In this document: positions 46,329-57,428 of the stretch, one piece after another | Position numbering within the stretch: the stretch's first letter is position 1 | Layout of the letters: the number at the start of each line of letters is the position of its first letter | Assembly (NCBI RefSeq): GCF_022867865.1 | Contig: NZ_JALIEC010000001.1 | Coordinates: 850,501 to 914,500 of the forward strand | DNA from: Phaeobacter sp. J2-8 | GTDB lineage: Bacteria; Pseudomonadota; Alphaproteobacteria; Rhodobacterales; Rhodobacteraceae | Length of the DNA: 64,000 bases | Direction of reading: 5' to 3' | Translations under genes and position numbers: made by a program | The notes under the pieces: generated by a model | Databases searched by the model: none | Seen by the model: the letters and a program-made list of their open reading frames with translations, nothing else | Told to the model about the DNA's origin: nothing

Positions 46329-47104
46329 TGCAATTCGTGATGTCGCTGGTCTTTGTGGTGCAAATGTACCTGATGATGGCCCTGATGGGGATCGTGTTCC
46401 TGCCTTATGCGCTGCTAAGCCGGAACGGCGCGGTGCTGGCCTGTAAAACCTATTGCCGATGGGTGATGTGGACCGCGCGGATCATGCTTGGCTTGCGCTG
46501 CGAGGTGCGTGGAACAGTGCCCTCTGGCGAGGTCCTGGTCGCGGCCAAACATCAATCCTTTCTCGATATCATCATGATCTATCACGCGCTGCCGCGTGCC
46601 AAGTTCATCATGAAACAAGAACTGCTCTATACCCCGGTGATCGGCCAATACGCCAAACGCATCGGCTGTGTGCCGGTGGCACGTGGCAAACGCGGTGCGG
46701 CGATCCAGAAGATGGTTTCTGATGTGGCGGCGGGGCTGGCCAATCCCGGCCAATTGGTCATTTACCCCCAGGGCACGCGGGTCGGCCCCGGCGCTTATCT
46801 GCCGTACAAGGTGGGCAGCCATGTGCTTTATGCCGAATTGGGCCAGGCTGCGGTGCCTGTAGCGACCAATGTCGGTGTGTTCTGGCCCCGCACGGGCATC
46901 CTGCGCAAACCGGGGTTGGCGGTGGTGGAATTTCTTGATCCAATTGCACCGGGCATTGATCGGGTGGATTTCATGATCGAGCTGGAAGACCGGGTCGAAG
47001 CGGCGTCGCAGGCGCTGATGCTGGAAGCGGGGTTCAGCGATTTCCCGACCGAGAAACGCCGCGACAGAAAACGCGCCAAGACGGGTGACGTACCTCCGTC
47101 CTGA
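46328..47104 (+). CDS. plsC: 1-acyl-sn-glycerol-3-phosphate acyltransferase
   Basis: Second acylation of phosphatidic acid synthesis at the inner membrane. The acyltransferase motif I is KHQSFLD with His75 and Asp80; motif III is YPQGTR; an N-terminal helix (VMSLVFVVQMYLMMALMGIVF) anchors it. 258 residues. The ATG overlaps the ftsX stop by one base (TAATG), so ftsE-ftsX-plsC are one transcript. It converges on lpd. Confidence 0.93.
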   Translation: MQFVMSLVFVVQMYLMMALMGIVFLPYALLSRNGAVLACKTYCRWVMWTARIMLGLRCEVRGTVPSGEVLVAAKHQSFLDIIMIYHALPRAKFIMKQELLYTPVIGQYAKRIGCVPVARGKRGAAIQKMVSDVAAGLANPGQLVIYPQGTRVGPGAYLPYKVGSHVLYAELGQAAVPVATNVGVFWPRTGILRKPGLAVVEFLDPIAPGIDRVDFMIELEDRVEAASQALMLEAGFSDFPTEKRRDRKRAKTGDVPPS

Positions 47105-47155
47105 GTTTCGGGGCCGAGAAGTTCCGGCGGGCGCATTTCCATGGATGGAAATTGC

Positions 47156-47175
47156 AAAAGCTATTCATAGCTTTT
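47156..47175. terminator. possible bidirectional terminator between plsC and lpd
   Basis: AAAAGCTAT and ATAGCTTTT form a 9-bp AT-rich stem in the 124-bp gap between the convergent genes. The loop is tight and no separate T run follows, so this is tentative. Confidence 0.4.
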
Positions 47176-47228
47176 GGGCGGCCGATGGCATCATTGCGAT
47201 GCCACCGGCCAGATTGTCGATAAGTCGA

Positions 47229-48623
47229 TTACATGTGGATCGCGCCGTCGCCACAGGCCAGCGCGGCCTCGCGCACCGCTTCGGAGAAGGTCGGATGCGC
47301 GTGGCAGGTCAGCGCCACGTCTTCGGCAGAGGCACCAAATTCCATCGCCACACAGATCTCGTGGATCAGATCACCCGCTGCCGGGCCGATGATGTGGCAG
47401 CCCAGAATGCGGTCGGTGTCCTTGTCGGCCAGCAGTTTGACAAAACCGTCACCGGCAAAGATCGCCTTGGCGCGCCCGTTGCCCATGAAGGAAAACTTGC
47501 CAACCTTGTAGGCGCGGCCTTCTTCCTTGAGCTGGTCCTCGGTCTTGCCGACCGTGGCGACCTCGGGGTGGGTGTAGATCACGCCGGGGATCACGCCATA
47601 GTTCACATGGCCATGTTTACCGGCCAGAACCTCGGCACAGGCCATGCCTTCGTCTTCGGCCTTGTGCGCCAGCATCGGGCCTTCGATGGCGTCGCCAATG
47701 GCATAGATGCCTTTGACGTTGGTCTGCCACTGGCCGTCGACCTTGACCTGTCCGCCCTTGGTGGTCTCAATACCCAGGGCCTCAAGCCCCAGACCATCGG
47801 TGAAGGGGCGGCGGCCGGTGGCGCAGAGCACCACATCGGCATCAATGGTCTCTTCGCTGTCGTCCTTGCGGAGCTTGTAAGTGACCTTGGCCTTGGTTTT
47901 GGTTGCCTCGACCTTTTGCACAGCTGCGCCGAGGGTGAATTTCAGCCCCTGCTTTTCAAGCATTTTCTTGAACTGCTTCTGCACGTCGCTGTCCATGCCA
48001 GGCGTGATGTGATCGAGGAATTCGATCACCTGCACCTCAGAGCCGAGGCGGGCATAGACAGAGCCCATTTCCAGCCCGATCACGCCTGCGCCGATCACGA
48101 CCAGTTTCTTTGGCACCTTGCCCAGTTCCAGCGCGCCGGTGGAAGTGACAACAACCTTTTCATCCACGGTCACATCTGCGCCCGGCACCGGCGACGGCTC
48201 AGAGCCGGAGGCGATGATGATGTTCTTGGCGTCGTGGATCTCGTCGCCGACCTTGACCTTGCCGGCCTCGGGGATCGAACCCCAACCTTTGAGCCAGTCG
48301 ACCTTGTTCTTCTTGAACAGGAATTCGACGCCTTTGGTGTTCTGGCCGATCACATCGTCCTTGTAGGACAGCATCTGGGGCCAGTCGACGGAGGGCGATT
48401 TGCCTTTGAGGCCCATCTTGGCAAAGTTGTGCTCTGCTTCATGCAGCTGGTGGCTGGCATGCAGCAGCGCCTTGGACGGGATGCAGCCGATGTTGAGGCA
48501 GGTGCCGCCGAGCGTTTCGCGGCCTTCGACACAGGCGGTTTTCAGCCCCAGTTGTGCGCAGCGGATGGCCGCGACGTATCCGCCGGGGCCTGCACCGATG
48601 ATGATGACGTCATAGCTTGCCAT
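47229..48623 (-). CDS. lpd: dihydrolipoyl dehydrogenase (E3)
   Basis: E3 subunit of the 2-oxoglutarate dehydrogenase complex; reoxidises dihydrolipoyl groups with NAD+. FAD loop [12 protein letters not shown], redox disulfide Cys42/Cys47 in [19 protein letters not shown] loop [14 protein letters not shown], and the C-terminal acid/base dyad His443-Glu448 in HAHPTFSE. 464 residues, full length. It lies downstream of sucB and the MAPEG gene in the suc cluster, so this is the true E3, unlike the MerA-like protein at 25.2 kb. Confidence 0.96.
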   Translation of the reverse strand: MASYDVIIIGAGPGGYVAAIRCAQLGLKTACVEGRETLGGTCLNIGCIPSKALLHASHQLHEAEHNFAKMGLKGKSPSVDWPQMLSYKDDVIGQNTKGVEFLFKKNKVDWLKGWGSIPEAGKVKVGDEIHDAKNIIIASGSEPSPVPGADVTVDEKVVVTSTGALELGKVPKKLVVIGAGVIGLEMGSVYARLGSEVQVIEFLDHITPGMDSDVQKQFKKMLEKQGLKFTLGAAVQKVEATKTKAKVTYKLRKDDSEETIDADVVLCATGRRPFTDGLGLEALGIETTKGGQVKVDGQWQTNVKGIYAIGDAIEGPMLAHKAEDEGMACAEVLAGKHGHVNYGVIPGVIYTHPEVATVGKTEDQLKEEGRAYKVGKFSFMGNGRAKAIFAGDGFVKLLADKDTDRILGCHIIGPAAGDLIHEICVAMEFGASAEDVALTCHAHPTFSEAVREAALACGDGAIHM

Positions 48624-48651
48624 TGGGATGGTCCTTTCTTGAGAACGGGGA

Positions 48652-48713
48652 GGGGGGCCAGCCCCCCGTCGCCTTTGGCGACGTCCCCCGGGATATTTTT
48701 GGCCAGATGAAAG
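48652..48713 (+). repeat. dispersed intergenic repeat, copy C
   Basis: GGGGGGCCAGCCCCCC, a second hairpin GTCGCC-TTT-GGCGAC (48668-48682), then GTCCCCCGGGATATTTTTGG and CCAGATGAAAG. The longest of three copies; it fills the lpd-MAPEG gap. Confidence 0.8.
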
Positions 48714-48725
48714 AGTGGGCTGCGG

Positions 48726-49136
48726 TCATAGGAGGGCCGCGCCGAGCAGGATGAGAATGGAGAGCAGGCCGAGCGCCCAGAAGATGCTGCGCCAGGGCAC
48801 CCAGCCGAAGGCGTAGGCCGGGATGTAGAGGAGGCGGGCCAGCAGGTAGAGGCCGCAGGCGGCGGCGGTCACGGCGCTGCCCTTGTCGGCGAAGGTGACG
48901 ATGAGGGTGGCGATGGCAAAAAGCAGCAGGCTTTCGAAGTGGTTGTTCATCGCGCGCCAGAGGCGGGCGGTGCGCAGGCTCATCTGATCTTCCAATGACC
49001 CGCCCAGCCGGTCCCGGTCGCGGGGCGACAGGGTTTTGCCGGTGCCAAGCTCGAGGTTGGCCGGGACCGCCATAAGGACGATCTGGCCGATCTGGAGCAA
49101 TGCGGCGAGGGTGAGGGCGGTGAGTTCGGGGGTCAT
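48726..49136 (-). CDS. MAPEG family membrane protein
   Basis: 136-residue protein with four hydrophobic helices and the MAPEG pattern (LGTGKTLSPRDRDRLGGSLEDQMS, then RLWRAMNNHFESLLLFAIATL with the conserved Arg/Asn/His/Glu). Eukaryotic MAPEG proteins act in glutathione and eicosanoid metabolism; bacterial roles are unknown. Start at ATG 49136. It lies between sucB and lpd, which is an odd site for this family and may be co-transcribed with them. Confidence 0.8.
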   Translation of the reverse strand: MTPELTALTLAALLQIGQIVLMAVPANLELGTGKTLSPRDRDRLGGSLEDQMSLRTARLWRAMNNHFESLLLFAIATLIVTFADKGSAVTAAACGLYLLARLLYIPAYAFGWVPWRSIFWALGLLSILILLGAALL

Positions 49137-49155
49137 TGTGTCCGCCTTTGGGGTA

Positions 49156-49177
49156 GGGTGCGCAGCGACTGCGCACC
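49156..49177. repeat. REP-like hairpin GGGTGCGCA/TGCGCACCC, MAPEG-sucB gap
   Basis: A near-perfect inverted repeat (GGGTGCGCA..TGCGCACCC) in the 64-bp gap. The same arms recur at 54698-54755 between sucC and sucD. Confidence 0.7.
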
Positions 49178-49200
49178 CCAATGGGTGGCGTAATCTGCCG

Positions 49201-50709
49201 TTACAGATCCATCAGCAACCGGCGTGGGTCTTCCAGCGCTTCCTTGACGCGGACAAGGAAGGTCACCGCGCCTTTGCCGTCGACGATGCGGTGATCGTAG
49301 GACAGGGCGAGGTACATCATCGGGCGGATTTCGACCTTGCCGTTGATCGCCATTGGGCGGTCCTGGATCTTGTGCATGCCGAGGATGCCGGATTGCGGCG
49401 GGTTGAGGATCGGCGAGGACATCAGCGAGCCATAGACGCCGCCGTTCGAAATCGTGAAGGTGCCGCCCTGCATTTCCGCCATCGACAGCTTGCCATCGCG
49501 GGCGCGTTTGCCTTTTTCGGCGATCGCCTTTTCGATGTCGGCAAAGGACATTTGGTCGGCGTCGCGGATGACCGGAACGACGAGGCCCTGCGGCGTGCCA
49601 GCCGCGATGCCCATGTGGACAAAGTTTTTGTACACGATGTCGGTGCCGTCGATTTCGGCGTTGACCTCAGGCACTTCGTTCAATGCATGGCAGCAGGCCT
49701 TGGTGAAGAAGGACATAAAGCCGAGCTTCACGCCGTGTTTCTTCAGGAACAGATCCTTGTACTCATTCCGCAGCGCCATGACCTCGGTCATGTCGACCTC
49801 GTTATAGGTGGTCAGGATCGCGGCGGCGTTTTGCGCGTCTTTCAGACGGCGGGCGATGGTCTGGCGCAGGCGGGTCATCTTGACCCGTTCTTCGCGGGCC
49901 GAATCCTCCGCTGCGACCGGCGCGCGTGGTGCGGCGGCAGGGGCCGCAGCGGCTGCGGGCGCAGAGGTGGCGGCGGCCACGGCACGGGCCACATCTTCCT
50001 TCATCACGCGGCCATCCCGGCCCGATCCCTGGACCTGATCACGCGACACGCCAGCCTCGGCCATGGCTTTTTTCGCGGCGGGGGCGTCTTCGACGTCTTT
50101 GCCGGTTGCGGCCGGGGCGGCGGCGGGGTGCATGTCTGCTTCGCTGGGTGTGACAATGCCACCTTCGGAGGAGATCACCGCGAGTTTGGCGGTGGCATCG
50201 ACGGTGGTGCCTTCGGGCGCCGTGATTTCGGCGAGGACGCCGCCGGCGGGGGCCGGAACCTCGACGCTGACCTTGTCGGTTTCCAGCTCACAGAGCATTT
50301 CGTCCTGGGCCACGGTATCGCCAACCTTTTTGAACCAGGTCGACACAGTGGCCTCGGTGACGCTTTCGCCCAGGGTCGGGACCATGACATCAACGGATTT
50401 GCCGCCGGCATCGGCCGGGGTTTCCGCTGTGGCCTCTGGTGCTTTTGCAGGCGCGGGTGCGGCGGCCTCGCCACTTTCCGAGATATTGGCGAGCAGGGCG
50501 TCAACGCCCACGGTCTCGCCCTCGTTCGCGACAATATCCGCCAAGGTGCCAGCCGCAGGCGACGGCACTTCGACCGTTACCTTGTCTGTTTCCAATTCGC
50601 ACAGCATTTCGTCAACCGCGACGGTGTCGCCGGGTTTCTTGAACCATGTGGCGACAGTGGCCTCGGTCACGGATTCGCCGAGTGTGGGGACGCGTACTTC
50701 GGTTGCCAT
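49201..50709 (-). CDS. sucB: dihydrolipoamide succinyltransferase (E2) with two lipoyl domains
   Basis: Core of the 2-oxoglutarate dehydrogenase complex; transfers succinyl groups to CoA. Two N-terminal lipoyl domains with lipoylated Lys43 and Lys146 (each in ETDKV) separated by Ala/Pro linkers; E. coli SucB has only one. The subunit-binding domain is at about 210-250 ([17 protein letters not shown]), and the catalytic domain ends with [14 protein letters not shown]. 502 residues. It starts 3 bp after sucA stops. Confidence 0.96.
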   Translation of the reverse strand: MATEVRVPTLGESVTEATVATWFKKPGDTVAVDEMLCELETDKVTVEVPSPAAGTLADIVANEGETVGVDALLANISESGEAAAPAPAKAPEATAETPADAGGKSVDVMVPTLGESVTEATVSTWFKKVGDTVAQDEMLCELETDKVSVEVPAPAGGVLAEITAPEGTTVDATAKLAVISSEGGIVTPSEADMHPAAAPAATGKDVEDAPAAKKAMAEAGVSRDQVQGSGRDGRVMKEDVARAVAAATSAPAAAAAPAAAPRAPVAAEDSAREERVKMTRLRQTIARRLKDAQNAAAILTTYNEVDMTEVMALRNEYKDLFLKKHGVKLGFMSFFTKACCHALNEVPEVNAEIDGTDIVYKNFVHMGIAAGTPQGLVVPVIRDADQMSFADIEKAIAEKGKRARDGKLSMAEMQGGTFTISNGGVYGSLMSSPILNPPQSGILGMHKIQDRPMAINGKVEIRPMMYLALSYDHRIVDGKGAVTFLVRVKEALEDPRRLLMDL

Positions 50710-50712
50710 AAC

Positions 50713-53681
50713 TTACTTTCCTTCGATCGTCAGCGCCTGATCAATCAGGGCGGCTTGTTGGGCTTTGTGTTGCGAGGCGAGGCCGGTGGCCGGGGAGGCG
50801 CTGGCGGCGCGCCCGACATAAATCGGGCGATTGTGGGTGGCTTTGATCCGGTTGAGAACCCATTCAAGGTTTGGTTCCATAAAGGTCCAGGCGCCTTGGT
50901 TTTTGGGTTCTTCCTGACACCAGATCATTTCGGCGTCTTTGAAGCGTTCCAGTTCCTTGACGGCAGAGATCGCCGGGAAGGGATAGAATTGTTCGAACCG
51001 CAAGAGATAGATATCGTCGATGCCACGGGCATCGCGTTCCTCAAGCAGGTCATAGTAGACCTTGCCAGAGCACATCACCACGCGCTTGATCTTGTCATCC
51101 GATTGCAGGGTGGTGTCGGAATTGCCCTTTTCGGCATCATCCCACAGCACCCGGTGGAAGCTTGACCCGGTGGTGAAATCTTCGGTTTCCGAGATCGCCA
51201 GCTTGTGACGCAAAAGCGATTTCGGCGTCATCAGGATCAGAGGTTTGCGGAAGGTGCGGTGAATCTGGCGACGCAGGATGTGGAAGTAGTTGGCCGGGGT
51301 GGTGCAATTCGCCACGATCCAGTTGTCCTGACCACACATTTGCAGGAAGCGTTCCAACCGTGCGGAGGAGTGTTCTGGTCCCTGACCTTCAAAACCATGC
51401 GGCAGCAGGCAGACAAGCCCGGACATGCGCAGCCATTTGCTTTCGCCGGAAGAGATGAACTGGTCGAACATGATCTGGGCACCGTTGGCGAAATCGCCGA
51501 ACTGGGCCTCCCACATCACCAGCGCGTTGGGTTCGGCCAATGTGTAGCCATATTCGAACCCGCTGACCGCATATTCCGACAGGGCGCTGTCGATGACATC
51601 GAAACGGGCCTGACCTTCGCGGATGTTGTTGAGCGGATAGTAACGCTCTTCTGTGTTTTGATTGATGATCGCCGAGTGACGTTGTGAAAACGTGCCGCGC
51701 GCGGAATCCTGGCCCGACAGACGTACCGGGATACCTTCGGTGACAAGTGAGCCAAAGGCCAGCGCCTCGGCTGTGGCCCAGTCAAAGCCTTTGCCGGTTT
51801 CCGCCATCTTCTTCTTGGCTTCCAGAATACGGCCCACCGTTTTGTGCAGCGGGAAACCATCCGGCACCCGTGTCAATGCGGTGGTGACCTCGTCAAAGGT
51901 CTCGGGCTTGATCGCGGTTTCGCCGCGCTGGTAGTCGTCGTCGCTTTGGCGATCCAGATGGGACCAACGCCCATCCAGCCAGTCGGCCTTGTTGGGTTTG
52001 TAATCCTTGCCGACTTCGAATTCCTCGTTCAGGTGGGCCTGAAACGCGGCTTTCATATCCTCGATTTCGCCTTCGGGGATCAGGCCATCCTTGACCAGAC
52101 GTTCGGTATAAAGCGACAGCGTGGTTTTGTGGCCTTTGATCTTTTTGTACATCACGGGGTTGGTGAACATCGGTTCATCGCCCTCGTTGTGACCGAACCG
52201 GCGGTAGCAGAAAATGTCGATCACCACGTCTTTGGCGAACTTCTGACGGAACTCGGTTGCGACCTTGGCGGCGTGGACCACGGCCTCGGGATCGTCGCCG
52301 TTGACGTGGAAAATCGGCGCTTCCACCACCAATGCGTTGTCGGTCGGATAGGGCGACGAGCGCGAGAAATGCGGCGCCGTGGTAAAGCCGATCTGGTTGT
52401 TGACCACCACATGGATCGTGCCGCCGGTCTTGTGACCGCGCAGGCCTGACAGGGCAAAACATTCCGCGACCACACCCTGACCGGCAAAGGCGGCATCGCC
52501 ATGCAGAAGCACAGGGATGACGGTCTTGTGCTCGAAATCTTTTTTCTGGTCCTGTTTGGCGCGGGCCTTGCCCAGAACCACCGGGTTCACCGCCTCGAGG
52601 TGGCTGGGGTTGGCAGTCAGCGACAGGTGCACGGTATTGCCGTCGAATTCCCGGTCGCTGGAGGCCCCGAGGTGGTATTTCACATCGCCAGAGCCATCGA
52701 CGCTTTCAGGTTTGAAGCTGCCGCCCTGGAATTCGTTGAAAATCGCCCGATAGGGTTTGTTCATCACATTGGCCAGCACCGACAGACGTCCACGGTGCGG
52801 CATGCCGATCACGATTTCCTGGACCCCAAGCGCGCCGCCGCGTTTGATGATCTGTTCCATCGCGGGAATAAGGCTCTCGCCGCCGTCAAGGCCGAAGCGC
52901 TTGGTGCCCATGTATTTGACATGCAGGAATTTTTCGAAACCCTCGGCTTCGACCATCTTGTTCAGAATGGCTTTGCGGCCTTCACGGCTGAACTTCACTT
53001 CCTTGCCGTAGCCTTCGATCCGTTCTTTCAGCCATGCTGATTGTTCGGGATCGGAAATATGCATGTATTGCAGCGCGAAAGTGCCGCAATAGGTGCGTTT
53101 GACGATTTCCACGATCTGACGCATCGAAGCGATTTGCAGCCCCAGAACGTTGTCGATGAAAATCGGCCGGTCCATGTCCGCGCCGGTAAAACCATAGGTT
53201 TTGGGGTCAAGCTCGGGGTGGGAAGTCTCTTCGCGCAGGCCCAGAGGATCAAGATCGGCGGCCAGATGGCCCCGGATCCGATAGGCCCGGATCAGCATCA
53301 GCGCCCGGATCGAATCCAACACCGCGCGCTGGATCTGGTTATCGGTCAGCTCGATGCCTTTTTCGCTGGCCTTGGCGGCAATCTTCTTGCCCGCCGATTT
53401 TGTTTCTTCCGGCGGCGGGGCGGCCATTCGCCGGTCAGCGCGCTTGTCAGGTCATCGCCGGGCACCGGCGGCCAATCGGCACGTGCCCAGCTGGGGCCCT
53501 GTGCCTCTTTCTTGACGTCGAGGTCCGCATCGCCCAACTGATGGAAAAACTCCTGCCAGGCCTGATCAACCGACGTGGGATCATTGGCATAGCGGGCGTA
53601 TATCTGTTCCAGATATTCCGCATTGTGCCCCTGCATGAAGCTGGAGGCGTGGAAAAGGTCGTTGGGGCTTTGGTCGGTCAT
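50713..53681 (-). CDS. sucA: 2-oxoglutarate dehydrogenase E1 component, frameshifted
   Basis: Thiamine-diphosphate-dependent decarboxylase of the OGDH complex. ATG 53681 (MTDQSPNDLFHASSFMQGHN) gives the N-terminal E2-binding part, ending GEWPPRRRKK in that frame. The body continues from about 53424 in another frame as APPPEETKSAGKKIAAKASEKG. A single missing base there restores about 989 residues, the normal length. The body keeps GMPHRGRLSVLANV, LHGDAAFAGQG (ThDP binding) and FCYRRFGHNEGDEP. Loss of this gene would block the TCA cycle, so sequence error is likely. Confidence 0.95.
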
Positions 53682-53722
53682 CTTGGCACCTTTGGCGGAC
53701 GTGAACCGGTTGTCATTCAATG

Positions 53723-53750
53723 GGTAGGGCGGGGATAACCCCGCCTTACC
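53723..53750. repeat. hairpin GGCGGGG/CCCCGCC, sucD-sucA gap
   Basis: GGCGGGG (53728-53734), ATAA, CCCCGCC (53739-53745), with imperfect extension by GGTA/TTACC. Another REP-like element in a gap of the suc operon. Confidence 0.65.
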
Positions 53751-53780
53751 TTAGGTTATTTTGGCCGTTTGAACAGGGGC

Positions 53781-54668
53781 CTAGCCCTTGTCGATAGCTT
53801 CCTTGACCGCTTCACCCAGCGTTGCCGGGCTGTCGGCGACGACGATGCCTGCGGCGCGCATGGCTTCGATCTTGTCTTCTGCGCCGCCTTTGCCACCGGC
53901 CACAATCGCGCCGGCATGGCCCATGCGACGGCCCGGAGGGGCGGTGCGCCCGGCAATAAAGCCCGCGGTCGGTTTCCAGCGGCCCTTTTTCTTTTCATCG
54001 GCCAGGAACTGTGCCGCTTCTTCTTCGGCAGAGCCACCGATTTCACCGATCATGATGATCGACTGGGTTTCGTCATCGGCCAGGAACATTTCCAGCACGT
54101 CGATATGCTCGGTGCCTTTGATCGGGTCGCCACCGATGCCAACCGCCGAAGACTGGCCAAGACCCAGGTCCGAGGTTTGCTTCACGGCTTCGTATGTCAA
54201 GGTGCCGGAGCGGCTGACAACGCCACAGGTGCCACGTTTGTGGATATGGCCGGGCATGATGCCGATTTTGCAGGCATCCGGCGTGATGACACCGGGGCAG
54301 TTCGGGCCGATCAGGCGGCTTTTGCTGCCTTCCAGGGCGCGCTGCACCTTCATCATGTCCAGCACCGGGATGCCTTCGGTGATGCAGACGATCAGCGGCA
54401 TTTCCGCATCAATCGCTTCGAGGATCGAATCCGCAGCAAAGGGCGGCGGGACATAGATCACCGATGCATTGGCTTCGGTCACATGCATCGCTTCATGCAC
54501 CGAGTTGAAGACCGGCAGGTCAAGATGGGTTTGCCCACCTTTGCCGGGGGTCACGCCGCCGACCATCTTGGTGCCATAGGCGATGGCCTGTTCGGTGTGG
54601 AATGTGCCCTGCGAGCCGGTAAGGCCCTGACAGATCACTTTGGTGTTTTCGTCTACGAGGACTGCCAT
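53781..54668 (-). CDS. sucD: succinate-CoA ligase, alpha subunit
   Basis: CoA-binding subunit of succinyl-CoA synthetase. N-terminal Rossmann CoA site ([18 protein letters not shown]), [13 protein letters not shown], and the active-site phosphohistidine region [14 protein letters not shown]. 295 residues from ATG 54668. The 95-bp gap to sucC holds REP-like hairpins. Confidence 0.97.
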   Translation of the reverse strand: MAVLVDENTKVICQGLTGSQGTFHTEQAIAYGTKMVGGVTPGKGGQTHLDLPVFNSVHEAMHVTEANASVIYVPPPFAADSILEAIDAEMPLIVCITEGIPVLDMMKVQRALEGSKSRLIGPNCPGVITPDACKIGIMPGHIHKRGTCGVVSRSGTLTYEAVKQTSDLGLGQSSAVGIGGDPIKGTEHIDVLEMFLADDETQSIIMIGEIGGSAEEEAAQFLADEKKKGRWKPTAGFIAGRTAPPGRRMGHAGAIVAGGKGGAEDKIEAMRAAGIVVADSPATLGEAVKEAIDKG

Positions 54669-54697
54669 TTTCGGAGTCTCCTGAATTTATCACGTTG

Positions 54698-54755
54698 GGT
54701 GCGCATTCATTGCGCACCAGAATTCCGGGGATAGGCGCGCAATGAGTGCGCACCC
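54698..54755. repeat. REP-like hairpins, sucC-sucD gap
   Basis: GGTGCGCA (54698-54705) pairs with TGCGCACC (54711-54718). A partial second copy GCGCAATGAGTGCGCACCC ends at 54755, just before the sucC stop. Same arms as at 49156. Confidence 0.7.
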
Positions 54756-54762
54756 TTCGGCG

Positions 54763-55956
54763 TCAGCCTTTGACCGCTTTCACGATCTTCTCGGCACCGT
54801 CTTTCAGGTCGTCAGCGGCAATCACATCCACATCGGAATTGTTGATGATCGCCTTGCCCTGTTCAACGTTGGTACCTTCCAGACGTACAACCAGCGGCAC
54901 TTTCAGACCGACCTCTTTCACCGCGGCGATCACGCCCTCGGCGATGACGTCACAGCGCATGATGCCGCCGAAGATGTTCACCAGAATGCCTTTGACCTGC
55001 GGATCGCTCGTGATGATCTTGAACGCTTCGGTCACTTTCTCTTTGGTTGCGCCGCCGCCCACGTCAAGGAAGTTGGCAGGCTCTGCACCGTAGAGTTTGA
55101 TGATGTCCATGGTTGCCATGGCCAGGCCCGCGCCGTTCACCATACAGCCGATTTCACCGTCCAGAGCGATGTAGTTCAGGTCGTACTTGGACGCCTCAAG
55201 CTCTTTGGAATCTTCTTCGGTGGTGTCGCGCAGTTCGGCGATGTCGGGGTGGCGATAGATCGCGTTGCCGTCAAAGCTGATCTTGGCATCGAGCACTTTC
55301 AGATCACCGCCATCGGTCACGATCAGCGGGTTGATTTCCAGCATCTCCATGTCTTTTTCGATGAAGGCCTGGTACAGCTGGCCCATCAGCACAACGCATT
55401 GCTTGACCTGCTTGCCGGTCAGACCCAGCGAAAAAGCGATGCGGCGGCCGTGGAACGCCTGGTAACCGGTGGCCGGATCAACCGAGAAGCTGAGGATTTT
55501 TTCCGGGGTCGACGCGGCGACCTCTTCGATGTCCATGCCGCCCTCGGTCGAGCAGACAAACGACACGCGGCTGGTCTGGCGATCCACCAGCAGGGCGAGG
55601 TACAATTCGGTTTCAATGCCCGAACCGTCTTCGATGTAGATGCGGTTGACCTGTTTGCCCGCCGGGCCGGTCTGATGCGTGACCAATGTGCGGCCCAGCA
55701 TCTTTTTCGCTTCTTCCGAAGCTTCCTGCGCCGATTTGGTCAGGCGCACACCGCCCTTTTCGCCGGCGCTCTCTTCTTTGAAAGAGCCTTTGCCGCGTCC
55801 ACCTGCGTGGATCTGGGCCTTGACCACCCACAATGGGCCGTCCATTTCGCTAGCCTTGGTCTTGGCTTCTTCCGCTTTCAGTACGACCCGCCCGTCAGAA
55901 ACCGGTGCGCCGTAAGAGCGAAGCAGTGCCTTCGCCTGATACTCATGAATGTTCAT
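54763..55956 (-). CDS. sucC: succinate-CoA ligase (ADP-forming), beta subunit
   Basis: Nucleotide-binding subunit of succinyl-CoA synthetase. ATP-grasp N-terminus ([30 protein letters not shown]) and the C-terminal domain with [16 protein letters not shown] and [13 protein letters not shown]. 397 residues. First gene of the leftward sucC-sucD-sucA-sucB-MAPEG-lpd series. The twin TGTGATCACA palindromes lie 110-140 bp upstream. Confidence 0.97.
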   Translation of the reverse strand: MNIHEYQAKALLRSYGAPVSDGRVVLKAEEAKTKASEMDGPLWVVKAQIHAGGRGKGSFKEESAGEKGGVRLTKSAQEASEEAKKMLGRTLVTHQTGPAGKQVNRIYIEDGSGIETELYLALLVDRQTSRVSFVCSTEGGMDIEEVAASTPEKILSFSVDPATGYQAFHGRRIAFSLGLTGKQVKQCVVLMGQLYQAFIEKDMEMLEINPLIVTDGGDLKVLDAKISFDGNAIYRHPDIAELRDTTEEDSKELEASKYDLNYIALDGEIGCMVNGAGLAMATMDIIKLYGAEPANFLDVGGGATKEKVTEAFKIITSDPQVKGILVNIFGGIMRCDVIAEGVIAAVKEVGLKVPLVVRLEGTNVEQGKAIINNSDVDVIAADDLKDGAEKIVKAVKG

Positions 55957-56065
55957 GGATCATCTGTCCCGTCTTGCTGCAATTGCACCACCTTTGGCAT
56001 AATGGGGTGACGTAGCTAAACGGTAATTTGCCACAGAACGGTGTTAGCGCCGAAATTCCGACATT

Positions 56066-56096
56066 TGTGATCACACGATTTTCTGCTGTGATCACA
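56066..56096 (-). promoter_or_regulatory. twin TGTGATCACA palindromes upstream of sucC
   Basis: Perfect TGTGATCACA at 56066-56075 and at 56087-56096, start-to-start 21 bp. Read towards sucC the region is ATTTTGTGATCAC-N12-TGTGATCACAAATGT, with the same layout as before sdhC at 61680-61710. Probably the operator of a dimeric regulator. Confidence 0.8.
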
Positions 56097-56249
56097 AAAT
56101 TTGTGGCAGGTGGTCAGATGCTATCGGCAAAGCGAATCACTTGACATGAAATCGCGGGAAAAAGCGGGGTTTTGCGATCCCGGCAAAGGCCGCCAAACCC
56201 GGTTTCTGTTGCGGGATCTGTTGTGGCGAATGGAAAGCCCCCTGACCCC

Positions 56250-56282
56250 AAAAGAAAAGGCGCCCGAAATCGGACGCCCCTT
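56250..56282 (-). terminator. rho-independent terminator after mdh
   Basis: On the - strand, GGCGTCCGA and TCGGGCGCC form a 9-bp stem (one non-Watson-Crick pair) followed by TTTTCTTTT. It lies 24 bp after the mdh stop, separating mdh from sucC transcription. Confidence 0.85.
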
Positions 56283-56305
56283 CCAATACTTGTCGGTGCA
56301 GTCGC

Positions 56306-57352
<1,047 letters not shown>

Positions 57353-57428
57353 TCACGGTGGCGGGGCTGGCAGGCGTGCCAAGTTAACGCTAAAGACCCA
57401 AGAACTAGGGCAGTTAGGCGGCATTTGG

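Larger units (their letters stand above)
55957..56305. other. sucC upstream region, mdh-sucC gap
   Basis: 349 bp without a gene. It holds, from the sucC side, an untranslated leader, the twin TGTGATCACA operator (56066-56096) and the mdh terminator (56250-56282). The 150 bp between operator and terminator show no clear feature. A promoter must be here but no -35/-10 pair stands out. Confidence 0.6.
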
